In this document: piece after piece, positions 1-12,210 of the stretch | Numbering within the stretch: the stretch's first letter is position 1 | Layout of the letters: the number at the start of each line of letters is the position of its first letter | Assembly: GCA_037903475.1 (NCBI GenBank) | Contig: JBAJFG010000448.1 | Coordinates: 62,001 to 126,000 of the forward strand | Source of the DNA: Ancylostoma caninum | Lineage: Eukaryota > Nematoda > Chromadorea > Rhabditida > Ancylostomatidae | Length of the DNA: 64,000 nucleotides | Reading direction: 5' to 3' | Program-made: the position numbers and the translations under genes | The notes under the pieces: generated by a model | Seen by the model: only the letters and a program-made list of their open reading frames with translations | Database searches by the model: none | Told to the model about the DNA's origin: nothing

Positions 1-2201
1 GCTTGATTCACCGAAGTTCACTTTTTTTACCTTCAAATTGGAAAAAAAATCCACTGAGGACCTCAGATTGCACCTCAGCAAGATGCAATATTTAGAAAAT
101 TTTCACTACATCTTCGTCTTAGTCAAGTAGAGCATTCCCTGAATTTTCTAAGGATTTACGCTGACGAATTTAATTTCTCTTACCTCCCTCCTATGCCCTA
201 TATTATTGGTTCGAGAATTAATTGCTCCCTGCTGATGTTTTGTACTTCTGTTTGACGAATTCTAAAGAATGAGCGACAGTGTTTGGAGACCCAGGATTAG
301 GAACAATTTCTTTTGCTGTGTTGTCTGGAAAGCCGTTAAGCTGAAGACTTTGTCATGGAAGTTGTTATGCTCAAGTAAACACAGGAAGCCGGGAAGGTTA
401 CACTGCTTTAATCATTCCAATTTACGAAAAAGCAAAGAAAACACATAGAAAAGACGAAGAGAAAAGATGGAAGTTTGTTTCATGGCACCACCCATGGCAC
501 CAGTTCTGCATGAACTTCCTTCACAGAAACTGCTGCGGTTCAATAGCCCTAAACAGCCTAAACTTCCCTTGTTTCGAAGAATTCACCATCTTCGATTTGT
601 CGTGAAATGTAATTGCTCCCTGCTGACGTGAAATGTAGCGGTTTTTTTTTCAAGAAGCTCGTCTACTTCGTGAGGGAAGGTTAGTGCCTTTTCGGGAAGG
701 CGTGTGAATCCTTGTCCTAGTAACTGCAGCCTTCCCCACAGAATTCTGGGATTTCTGCAAATGTCAATAAATTTTCAAAGCATTAGTAAGAGCAAGTAAG
801 AGCCGTATTTCACCGGTGATTGATGATTTTGCAGAAAAAAATCCAATTTATAAAGTTGTGAAAGCCGTGTCTTTCCGGAACTACGTGGCTGTGGAGTGGC
901 AGCGGCTCTTTTCTGAGGCAAAGGAAGTTCGTTCCCAGACGCTGAGTTGTATCCTCTTTTTGTTTTTCGATTCTGCAGATCTTTTCCTCAAAAACATGCG
1001 CTCGTATTATGGCGACGGTCGCAAATGAATTGTACGAGACAATGGGCAGCGTCGCTTCCTTGTTGGTCAGCTTCATTGAGAGGGAGGGGACTGAATAGCC
1101 CTGCAATTCTACTTAGATCCTCTGTGTCATCGGCTCGACGCTACAATTTTCGCATTTCACCTTCGTTGCCATTGATTTGCCGTTATTTCACCTCGTCAGT
1201 TACCTCGTCAAGTGACGAGTCTCAACGACAATGTCCTTTTAAAGCGCCAGGCAAAAGCCTAATGGGTCCTATCTTTGAATCGCATCTGATCTATCACCCG
1301 TATGCAAATAGCCTTTCCACCGCAATCCCTTGAAAAACAAGATGAGCCATGAGAATAATTTGGGTTTGAGGCGGTGCTGTACTTTTAGGACGTCTTAGAC
1401 GTTACGAGTATCCATCCATATCCCTCAAGTGTTTGCAGAATTCCCGGAATTCCTTTGAAGTGTTGCTTTTCTTGGCATCTTCCAAAGTAGGCTTGCCGCC
1501 ATGCTTGGGCGGCACTTGCGGTTGCGCTTCTTCGAAAATATTTTTTAGTTGTTTCTGTATTTATCTACTCATTAAATGCAGCGTGAGGTATCCACGTGTG
1601 TTATGTACACAGCAAGAAATTCAGATATTGAGTACTATTGCATAACTAGGATGTAGCGAGACACAATCTCATTTAGAGCATAGCACTCGAGCCGAAACGA
1701 AAGCGAGGTGGAGGAGTCCTACTATTCTAGACTAACTTCATTCAGACGACTAGTTAGCGCACCTAGTGTATAGCAACCTGAGTAAGTATAGTAACCTGAG
1801 CACCTATTGGGCAATTTATACTAGATGCGTCCGTTTGATACGCGTGCTTCTATAAGATGAAGGATAGGGCGAATCGCATCGCTGACGCAGCTCAGACGCA
1901 CGCGTTTACGACCTCGCGGTAGTCGCACTTTCTTTTCACTGAGGATACACATGCAGTGTTGACCTATCTTCATGGAAAATACTTCACAAATGAGTGCATG
2001 CGTCTGACGCACGCACCTCAGTTCAAATTGGCCTGATGCCCAACCCGGTCGTGATTCTTGAGATTAGACTTTGAAGCCTGGTACCTAACTAGTTTGTGTT
2101 GACCTGATACTCCCAGATGTTTGTTGTTTTTTTTACATATTCTTCTCCTGTTATTACAGCGGGCAACTTGCCACTTTCAAATTTTTCATACATGGAACCC
2201 A
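1..2201. other. No recognised gene
   Basis: AT-rich with scattered short open frames. The most coding-like piece is at 816-1140 (+), where NPIYKVVKAVSFRNYVAV and, after TCTGCAG, a frame with ANELYETMGSVASLLVSF could be exon fragments; no donor fits and no family is recognised. An ACGCACGCA palindrome lies near 1993-2014. Confidence 0.4.
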
Positions 2202-2325
2202 AAGGCCAGGTGAATACGGACCGGTGTCGCGGCGAGGCGTGGTCTGGCAAACTGTCGCACTGCGGCCTTATGCGGCCAATGTATGATGTGACCAATGTAC
2301 CAATGTAGACTATGTATTCACCTGG
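2202..2325. repeat. Short inverted repeat, possible small MITE
   Basis: CCAGGTGAATAC on the left and GTATTCACCTGG on the right are perfect 12-base inverted ends about 120 bp apart. The interior is GC-rich. No target duplication was identified. Confidence 0.4.
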
Positions 2326-2674
2326 TCGTTTGGAGCTCCCTGTAAATACATAGGTAGGTATACCACCACAAGATGGAAAACGGGAATAAGTTATAGACCA
2401 GCCTGATGTACACTCATAGGGAATGGCACAATCTTATCTTCAGCATCTACGAACACTACGACGACGCTAGATTTCGCATCATTGTAGAATCATGCGCCAT
2501 TACGGCGAATGAACCAATGAGGTCGTGTGGACGGTATATACGGTATGTAGAGCCGCCCCATAGGAACGGTACCCAAGGGTGGGGAACATGGAGTACAATT
2601 ATGAGTGTTCGAATTTGAAGCGGTGTAAGACGTTGTTTTCGTGGAGTTCCCAATAGGGTTCTTTCTCCCATGTA

Positions 2675-3214
2675 TTGGGTTGGGCAATAAGTTCGTGCGG
2701 TTTTCTTCATGTTGATTTTTTTCCTGGAATCAAACTTTGTTCGATTGCGTCTCAGTAGCCATTTTGTAGCTCTTGGTTCACTCTCTACAAATATTCTAAC
2801 CAATGTTCTCAATTCTCGCCAAACTTCACTTTCTTTCGCCTGAAGTGTGAAGCTCCTTTTCAACTAGAACGACAAGCTCCGACAACACCTACTGTTCCAC
2901 TTCTATCGTGGAGCTGATGCAGCTCAACAGACAGCATATATCAACGACATCTACAGAGAAGCAAATACTTCTGAGAGGATGGTGAAGAATTAGATTCCCG
3001 CCTCGGAGAGGTTAATTTTAGCCTGAAGGATGTCCCTTCCCTGAATGTAGAGTACTAGGAACAATGAGACGTCCATCCGCTAGTTTTTACTCTAGGTATA
3101 AACAAGAACCACTGAGAATGTTTAATCTCAGCAGCATCTAAATTCAACTATTTCAGTTCGCCAGAAAACATCCAGTGCCCCTCAAAAACCGCACGAACTT
3201 ACTGCCCAACCCAT
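2675..3214 (+). mobile_element. Mariner-derived short element, copy 1
   Basis: Flanked by TA on both sides. The left end reads TTGGGTTGGGCAATAAG and the right end, inverted, ATGGGTTGGGCAGTAAG, both continuing TTCGTGCGG. The 540-bp interior is related to the copies at 36294 and 56134 and keeps a decayed fragment of the transposase N-terminal region with stops and frameshifts. Too short to encode a transposase, hence non-autonomous. Confidence 0.85.
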
Positions 3215-5307
3215 TATATAATAACATTTCAATTTTGACACTTGCTTTAGCATAACATGGTCAGCCCTCGAAGCACTACATAAATGTCCAAGTAGATTCC
3301 ATTTAACAATTCTGACCTCCTCCCGTACGCCCTCTACCACATGTTCGTTGTCGCTCTTTTTTCATCAGTTTCTGTTATTCTGATCTATCACATACCGGTT
3401 ACTAATGGTGAACGCCTACGCGCGCAATAAATAAATAAGTAAATAAATATAAATTTATAGTTCCAATTAGAGAAAAGTATAATTTACAATTAGTGTTTCC
3501 ATAAAAGTTCTGAGTAAAGAGGCACTGTTTAATAAGGGCACGCTTACATATAATATAAACGAACGATTTCCTATCAGGATCTATTTTGTTGTTTGGCTTT
3601 GTCCGTCTTTAAGCCTAATCAGATTTCTTGGCCGTATTCCACATCAGGGTACCAAAAATTTCGCGAGAATTTTTCAGTTGAATTTTTCAGTTTCGCTTCG
3701 TGCCGTTATGCCATTGCCGTTCTCAACTTCTGCACAGATATGCTTGTCAAGGTGCTGGGTACGAATATCCTACCCATCTTGTGCCAAATATCCGTTTTAA
3801 TGTGGTTACATTAGTATTACTGGAGAAATTTGACAGAAGTTGCCGACTTCGGCAGGAAAGTGGCAGTGTCATGCGGATTGATGTTGATAATCGTGATCAG
3901 CATTTGGAATTACCTCTCCGTGAAATTTGAGTGAATTCTATGAAATACCACATCTACCTTACACTTACCGAAACCCTGCAGAAATGGGATTACAGTACGA
4001 AATGAACGCTATTTCCGTGTTCAGCACCGCGAATAACCCCACTATGCAACATTTTGGGGAAAAGTCTCCCCAAAAATTTTGTGGCCCCAAATATTAGGAT
4101 TAGTGCCGTTTTTTTTAAATGACTTTATTTCCGTAGTTTTCAACATTTTTGAGGCGAGCTAGTGTTTCGGCAGTCTGGGATTCACCCATGAGAAAAGGTC
4201 TTCGAATTTCTCATAGAATTCCATGTTGGACCAGTCCATTCGTGCCAGTTTTTTCAAGAAATTTGATCATTGGTCTGTCGCCAAAAAATCAGGTGGTACC
4301 ACTCCTAAAGACATGATTCACTATTGATAATTTTCCTCCACAGAGAATAGATTGATTTGAAATTTACACAGGAAATAATTTTCATGTGATTTCGCTGAGA
4401 TTATTCCAAAATTTACTAGGATAGCTCAGTAGTTACTGATACGAAATATACTTTCAAAACATTCTTTTCCGGACTGTTTTTCATGAAAGCAGATTACGGT
4501 ATCGTTTTTAGCAAGGCCAATGAGATTGTCAACGACGAAAAAAGAGAAAGAACAGGAACAATAACAACAACCACAAGGACACGGTCAAGGACGAGAAGCA
4601 TACTGCAAGGCTTCAATGAGTGGGAGCATTAGATTTTACACGGGCAAAACAGGTCGATTTAATTATCTGCTGGATAGCAAGACTAAGCTGTGATCCATAA
4701 AAGGGCAGACCACGGATACACAAATAGTTTTCATCGTCATCTAAGGTTTTCGATTCAATTGCTTCTATACACGGACCTCATTTTGCGTCAGCGATATTCT
4801 TCAGGATCACGTCTTAAAGCAGCCATCCAATAACCCTCTTTGCCCATTGATACTGTCTGTTTCGTTCTGCACATTTAATGCTCTTCTTTCCGCCAAACTC
4901 ATTCCTTGTACCTGTTTTCTTACGACCTCTATCCATCATATCGCAGTGAGTGAATTAAAAACAACCCACAGCAGAATGATTTTTTTCTCCGTGTAAGAAA
5001 AAAAAAGAACAAAAAAAAGAGGAGAACAGCAAGCCGTCGCTGCGTTAGACGAGAATGCGCTAGGGAGCACAATGTCTAATGGGCGAAAAACAAGCAAATC
5101 CTAGGAAGGCTCGGATTTCCAGGCTTGCTTCGTGCTCATTTCTGGCTTTTCCCATTTCCTCCAGATCTCCACATTTTCCCGCTTTCACTAGAGAAACACA
5201 GGACCTTGCATTATCTTTTTAACTTCCATACGCGTTCTGGACCTTGTGTTGTTTTCACACCTATTAGTCTCAATTTCTCACCCTTAAGGGATCGTATACC
5301 TCATTAA

Positions 5308-5388
5308 GATTACCCAGAGTATTGCGTTGCAACCCAATTTTAGCCTATTGTTGATTTATGCGTCAACACATTCACCCTGGGTAATCTC
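5308..5388. repeat. Dispersed repeat with inverted ends GATTACCCAG / CTGGGTAATC
   Basis: An 81-bp segment starts GATTACCCAGAG and ends CACCCTGGGTAATCTC. One end recurs (in the opposite sense) at about 52190-52240 and 61545-61606, where GATCACCCAGGGTGAA and AATTACCCAGGGTAAA are followed by a shared CCATCGTTA stretch. Confidence 0.5.
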
Positions 5389-6408
5389 GATGATACAGCC
5401 AGGACCACTAATGCCACAGCTTTGCTATAAGTGACAATGAATAAACAAGTGAATCGTAGGCTGGTGCAAAATTTTTGTCGCTTTTTTAAAATTCTGTAAC
5501 TTAAATTTTGTTATTATTTTTCTTTCGAGTTTTATATTCTTCTACAGATATGCTGTGAGATCCGTAACTAGTATGAATCACTACTGCACGCCTAGAAATA
5601 AGGCCTCGTTGCACCATCTACGCGACGCGGTAAGCCGCTTGAGCACCATGATTGCTGCTTGTCACCGTGACTATTAATTTTATACGCAACAATGTGTGCA
5701 TGTGAGAGCCACACACAAGAAATTTAGTCGTACAAGCTATAAATAAAACAGCAATCCTGGCAAACCTGACAAGCTGGTCTGCCGCGCCGCGTAGGTGGTG
5801 CGGCGCGACTTCGTTCTTAGGTACCCAGTAATGACGCTCGTTGTGGTAGTGTAGGTGTTGCCTGGAGTGCTGGCTACATTCAGAAGTGATGAAGTACTAG
5901 AAAGTATTGAGAAACCGCCTTTAATACGGAACAATATCATATTTCGAGATGGGAACCAAGTCATCTAAAAAGCAACAGAATTTTCTCACAAAACTAAGGA
6001 CGGAGTAAACAAATAAATAACAAGCAAGTAAATAAACGAGAAAGTTTAATAATAGTGCGCTGAATAGGTGAATGGTTAAGTTCATCTGTGTTTTTCGTAT
6101 GGGTCGGCTGAGAGCTCATGCATCTTACCAACCATTTCCAAGCCAGCACAAATATAGTTTCCTTGTCAGTTCCCATCTCATTTATCATTGGGACGGACAT
6201 CTGGACACTTGTGCAATTCCAGCTCTACCCTCTGGAGGTTTTCTAACTTTCGAAACTGTCCCCATTCTCAAGGCGGTCATCGCGATTTCCTCCTCAGATT
6301 CATGAATGTAAGGTTTTTTCTTTGCTTTTTCAGACTCGAAACGAATGGGCACCTTCATATCCTCACTCCTCTGTTTCCTCATTTACATCCTAAAAGTGCG
6401 AGTAAACT

Positions 6409-6602
6409 CCTCGAGGAGTATAGCAGCTATTATTGCTGTGTTCTCAGTGGCTACGCTTTTGATATGTACTGATTGCGTGAGCAATCAATACATATCAAAA
6501 GCGTATCCACTGAGACATCCGACATATTTCGACACCCGCTCGTAATCGATTGGTGTTAAGAATAAAAGCGACGGCAATGTAAGATGCTATTCTCCTCGAG
6601 GA
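6409..6602. mobile_element. Foldback element / long palindrome
   Basis: The region begins CCTCGAGGAGTATAGCA and ends with the inverted TGCTATTCTCCTCGAGG. The centre is a hairpin with 35-base arms (6442-6476 and 6481-6515) differing at two positions and a 4-base loop. The outer part of the right arm carries an unpaired insertion. Likely a foldback transposon; no gene. Confidence 0.7.
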
Positions 6603-8301
6603 CTGAACCTGAAGCACAAGGGCTAATCCTCTTATATAAATCATGGTAGTGCATTGAAAATATCTCTTCAATAACAATAAGTTAGCGAATACAAGTAATA
6701 AATGCAATACTGCTCACAGGATCATAAAAACCGACGGTCGCTCCGCGGAGTCACCGTCGCACACCGTCGCTTTGTCATAACTTTCCTAGAACTGAACCAA
6801 TTCAAACAATTTGGTCACCTGTCTTTCAGATGACCTACTTACTGTCGAAGAAAACTTTAGGTGTACTGGTTTTGGCTAAGTAATCGATATATCGATTGAT
6901 GCCGTGTAATGGATAGGACTCGTATTAGCTCAAACATGCGGCGATGAACTGGATTTCAAGCTTGGATCCGATTATATATTGTGAATTGAAACGGAAACCC
7001 CCAAAGTCAAGCATGTGGGAGCTGATCTTGGCAAATTCCACACTAATTCAAGGGAACCCAATTCTTGACGAAGTTCTCTCTTTCTCTAATATCTTCACAA
7101 CTACGTTCATCGTTGAAACACACTATGATCCCTTGTCTATGCTCAAATAATTATGGGACAATGAAAATATGTACAAACACCTTCAAAATCGAGACAAAAA
7201 CACATATAAAAACACTGCCTGATATCGTTGAAGTGAACAAATTCTAATGCTTTTCAAATACAGTGTGAACTTTCGGAAAACTTTGACTTTTCTTTTTATA
7301 TGGTTCATAGTACTCCTTGAAAAGTGCAAAATGAACGGATTGTTAGTGGCTGCTAGTCATCGCTTTTTTTGCTTTTTTTTTCGTTCTAGCCGTAGAAATC
7401 AAGGCTTCTGAAAAGCGAGTAATTGCTAATGGTGCAGCTGCTGCTACCTACGAAATGTCTGCCTATCGGGAGACAAATAACTACAATTTTGAAACGGCTA
7501 TGTTTTTTATTGTTGCACCTGGGATTCTCGTGCTCCGGTCTCGCTATTGTCGCTAGATGGATTAACAAAATCGCAGCCCATATATCGTAAAGGTCATCAG
7601 ATCAACTAGTGCAGGACGGAAGCTTCATTATCTACATATTCACTTGTCTACTTACTAATTAACCCATGTACTACCAAAGATGCACGAAGAAACAAAAAAT
7701 AAAGGCTAGAAATGGATCAGATCACATCGGGAGGTACACATGACTTGCTACTTTCACAGAAACCATCTATTAGAAGCAGCTGCCGCTGTAATGGAGCTCC
7801 CTGAAAAATGGACTTTGGAAAAAATTTAAGTACGACACCAGTCCTAATTCTTGTCCCAGGATCCATCAGGAAGCGTTGGAATCCTTGGCGTTAAACCAAA
7901 TTAAGTTCTGAAGGCGCAAATCAGAAGCTATTAGGCTGTTTATTCTAACGGAGAGAGGATAGAGGATAACAATGACATATCCGGTGGAATTTTCTCCAGG
8001 AAAACATCTCTTTTTTCCGCTTGTTTGCATTTAAGCAGAACGTTTATACTAGCATTTGGAGCAAAAGGCTCCACAAATTTAGACTGCTTGTTTCTATATT
8101 TACATACACATCTTGGTTAGGTTCCAAGGATACGAACCGCTTTTGGTGGATTTTGGAACAGGACTCAGGATAGGCATTGCACCTACATAACTTTGAAAAG
8201 ACCGTTCGCAACACGTATTTGCATCCAGAGTTCATTTTTTTCAAACCTAAAACCAAAAGAATCTTAACATATTCGCGACAATGTGCTCAACCGGTTGACA
8301 C

Positions 8302-8392
8302 GCGTGGTGTGCCGCGTGGGACCGCGTGCACTACCGGGTGAGCACAAACGCGTACTTAGTGGACCGCCCGTGTCCCACGTGGTACACCATGC
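8302..8392. repeat. GC-rich inverted repeat
   Basis: GCGTGGTGTGCCGCGTGGG on the left and GCATGGTGTACCACGTGGG (inverted, right) form imperfect arms of about 30 bases. A second, weaker palindromic stretch follows at about 8455-8515 around CATGTGACGCACATGG. It is in a gene-free region. Confidence 0.5.
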
Positions 8393-9920
8393 CGAAAGCG
8401 TAAGGTCGCAAATGTGTTAAAATGCAAATGAAAAACTGAAAATGAAATTAACCCATTGTGGGCCATGTGACGCACATGGTACATCACGACTTTTCGTCCC
8501 ATGTGACCATGTAAAGGACACACTATATCACTTTATGCTGTTGTGTTGGAAATTGCACTTTTTTCCGACGGTCGTCCTCCAGGACTACGCTAATGAATAC
8601 GAAAACAACGAATCGGATTCGCCCAAACGATGCTCAAACATTCATTGGCCACCCATGCAAAAAAGTGCTCGGTCGGCATTATGCTACAAAACTGTTTCAT
8701 AAGGAATGGAAGAGATAAGAAGATTAAATTCTAGATCAGATCAAGTTCACTTGCTTAGCTTGCTTTCTCTAACGGAATTACTGATAGGTACTCCATGAAC
8801 AATGCCATGTATGTAGCTTCCTGGATGTCCAGATGTTTTATGGTTATCGAAATGCCTATGCTTTTAACCCATAAAGAGCTCTAATCTTCCTCGGGTAATC
8901 CCTTTCTTCCTTATTGTTGATTTCTTGCGGAATAATAAATGGCGTTTTTTGGCCTTAGTCGTCGGATGATCATAAGCCTTTTTATCCCCTCTCCCCTTTC
9001 CTTGCAAGGATTATCGCTGGTATGAGAGTTGTGCACGAGTATGTAGCTACGGTATGACCCCGTGAAGAAAACTCTATTTGTAAGATTCCTGGTAGGATGA
9101 CTGGAAGTATGCTGCGAACCCTCACATTCATGATCTCTCTGGTCTGAAGTTCAAAAAGACCCAACAGTAGAAGATGGTCCACTCCCCGGTATGGGGGCAG
9201 GTAAACCTTCGAGGAAATAAGTGGTGAAAACAAGTAGTTGTATGACGTTCAATGAGCTCACCTGCGAGATCTCGGTCTTAATCCTTACGATATTTTATTA
9301 TTAAATGATTAATTTATGATCTGTTGTCTTATCTTTTGGTTTACCCCTTCATGTTCTAATTTGGTTTCTTGCCGGTAAGTCCCAGGAAGTCCCTAATTGT
9401 ACCCGTCATGCCTCACGTCCACACACGAACAACATCTCCTATGCGTAACTCACCGTGGTTGTTGTCCAGAAATGCTACGGTATTTGGCGTAAACAAATCT
9501 TGTTCATTATAGGTTGTTCTTATTGCCTTCATTTATTATTCAACGGATTCCCCGCGACTACTCAGAGATGTTCACGCTGCATCCTCCTTACCCGTACAAC
9601 CTCGGCCGTTCCCACTTTGCATCAGACATTCGAGAACTCGATCCTCTGCCCTCGCTGTTCCCCTTATTGAGGCATCCGAGAGCTCTTTCTCTTTGCCAGG
9701 CGATTTTTGCTCGAATCCATGAACCCGGTCGTGTCACTGGTCTTTGGTGCTTCTTCGGGGAAACACCGCACTAATCCGTTGAGTACGTAATGTCTGTGAT
9801 ACTTTTCAGGTTTCTCATGGCTGTCATATTTTTTCCATAGATCTAGTTTCCCCACTTTGCCCCGGGGTTTGGTTGATGTCTATGACAACGAAAAAGAGTA
9901 ATGAATATCCATGAACCCAC

Positions 9921-10079
9921 TCATTCATTCATTCATTCATTCATTCATTCATTCATTCATTCATTCATCCATTCGTTCATTCATTCATTCATTCATTCAT
10001 TCATTCATTCATGCATTCATTCATTCAAGCATGCATTCATTCATTCATTCATTCATTCATTCATTCATTCATTCATTCA
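9921..10079. repeat. (TTCA)n microsatellite
   Basis: About 160 bp of TTCA repeats with a few substitutions (TCCATTCG, AAGCATGC). The open frames of Ile-His-Ser-Phe repeats are translations of the array, not genes. Confidence 0.97.
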
Positions 10080-12160
10080 CTATTAATGACCAAGTGCTGG
10101 GATATAAAAAGCGCGTAATGTGTCACCTATTCTCAGAATTTCCCACGGAGCCGGACTGAGCATATCATATTATGTTACTAAGCAATATCATACATAGAAA
10201 TTATTTGCTATATTGAGTAATACTGTGCTGTTTGTTCACCAATAACTTTTCCAGAAAGTTCCCTTTTATCTCAGGAGCACCTCATCGTGAAGAAATTATT
10301 GTAAAGAGGCTGTACATACGTGCTTGTAAAAATTTCTGCCACCTTTGCACTGCTTAAGTAGCGCAGATAGGTTACAATGGAACCCACCACTAAACCACAT
10401 TCCGGATTGTTCCGTTTTCGACTTCTTCTCCTCTTTCCTCTCATGTGAAATGGCTTAAATGAGCATTTGTTAGAAGGCTCTTTTGAAAAGCAAAACCTTC
10501 TCTCCAAACAAAACAAGTCGCAATCATTGAACTCTGTTCTTTCTTTGCTGGTGACTGTTATACGTATTTCCAACAGCTTTGACTGACAGAGAAGAGAATG
10601 AATTAATTTTGGGGGATGGTAGAACTATCGAATTTTTTTTAGTTCAAGTGGTTATTGTGAAAGAACCTATAGAGAAAATGAAGTTCACTTCCTCCTACTG
10701 GGTTGCAAGTACGTAGGTCAGAATATTGGGGTTTCGGCGTGACCCGTCACAGTGTGCCTAAGAAAATTGTAAAGAAAATCTTGCACTTATTTATTTGTTT
10801 ATCTGTGTAAACGAATGGGCGGTAAACAAGAGAAAACTACGTTCGCCTTTCTCATTTTCCTGAACGCTCTTTATCCCTACGTATACGCTTCCACCTCAGA
10901 CATAGGTGGGAAGAAATTAGAGAAGGAAGAGGGGCGCAAAGTGGTTTCTATAAAGAAAGGCAGCCGAGAAAGGAAAGAATAGAAACATTTAAAAATTTCA
11001 AAAAATGTAAAGAATTAGAAATAAGTTTTGTCACTTAATTGTGACTTGTATCTCATCTCTTTTATATGTATACTTTTATTATTTTGATTTTATATCAATG
11101 AAATAAAAAATTGATGACTCATTTTTGAAGGTTGGTGTCTAGTTTTATTCGCCTCATTTCCTTCATTCAAGAAAACAGTGCTGGAGCACATCATTCCTCT
11201 TTCCGTTCCCTGCTCTGCTCCCTTCTTTTCTTCTAACTATTCTTCCTTCAACGACATCTTCGTCGTGGTCTTCTTCGCTAGTCTGTGGTGATGAATGACT
11301 CACCTCACTCAACGATGTTTACTCTTTGATCTGACTCGGAAGTCGTGTTTTCAAAGGTTCACTGAAGCATACATGCGAAAGTATGAAGCCGTGATGGAAC
11401 AAAGTGAAGACACGGAAGTGCCTAGCTGCTGATCTTTATGTCCCCTGTTTCTTATTTTGCTAAGAGTTTAATTCTTTCGATGAAAGCAGTACTCCTCAAA
11501 GTTGCTATTATTATAGTTCTGGTAGAAATTATGAACCGATCAGAATCTCTTGACACTCAAATACTTCTGAAAAGACAGATCTTCAAACTTTACTGGAAGA
11601 ATTTCTGGAATTCATTTGGGATGTATTGGGGGTGTATAAAATACGACTGCGGGTGAAAGTATAAACGTAATTCATACCAGATGTTTCAGATTTTCGTAGA
11701 CATTCGTTCACTGAACTTACTGCACTAATTTTTGCCAATTTCTGCCCAGCACATAGTCGCCCGCTTGACGCACGCACGCATGTAGTATAAATTGCCACTT
11801 TCCGAATTATTCGAATGCTTAAATGTACCATCACTCACCCGGTGCAAACCAAGGGCAGCTAAGATGAGTTCCGAAAGGTCGAGCAGAATTTGGTAAAACT
11901 TCCCATAATCTCCTCGGCATTTTTTGAGAGAAATGACAAAAAATTACCCACAGTCCCTGTGAAGTCAAGCAGAACAGAGTTAAAGGTGAAAAATACTGAT
12001 ATTACGATCAAATCTTTACTTTCAATGGCGAGGCTATCGTATTTTCCTGGAGTTTCCAGGTGAAAATTCTTTTAAACGAATTGTGCTCAAGTCTGCAATG
12101 GACTTGTTTGCTTTTGAAGGCAGAAGGAGCATAGTGATTATTTATTTTATTTATTTTTCT

Positions 12161-12210
12161 CATTCATTCATTCATTCATTCATTCATTCATTCATTCATT
12201 CATTCATTCA
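12161..12210. repeat. (TTCA)n microsatellite, short
   Basis: About 12 uninterrupted TTCA units following a TTTA-rich stretch, same orientation as the other arrays. Confidence 0.95.

Larger units (their letters stand above)
3217..9920. other. No recognised gene; repeats only
   Basis: Apart from the repeat at 5308, the GC palindrome at 5777-5815 (GCCGCGCCGC / GTGCGGCGCG), the foldback at 6409 and the inverted repeat at 8302, I see nothing coding. An open frame at 9514-9774 (with YPYNLGRSHFASDIREL) is unplaced. An AATAAATAAATAAG tail at 3426 may be the end of a retroposon. Confidence 0.5.

Noticed and set aside
816..1140. Two coding-like pieces at the left edge as exons of a gene
   Set aside because: The acceptors look fair, but no donor joins the pieces in frame and the products match nothing I know; mentioned only in the regional entry.
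6442..6515. The 6.4-kb hairpin as a microRNA precursor
   Set aside because: A stem of 35 nearly perfect pairs with a 4-base loop and extended outer arms is unlike a normal pre-miRNA and fits a foldback element better.
9901..10159. Ile-His-Ser-Phe repeat proteins at the TTCA arrays
   Set aside because: Pure translation of a tetranucleotide microsatellite.
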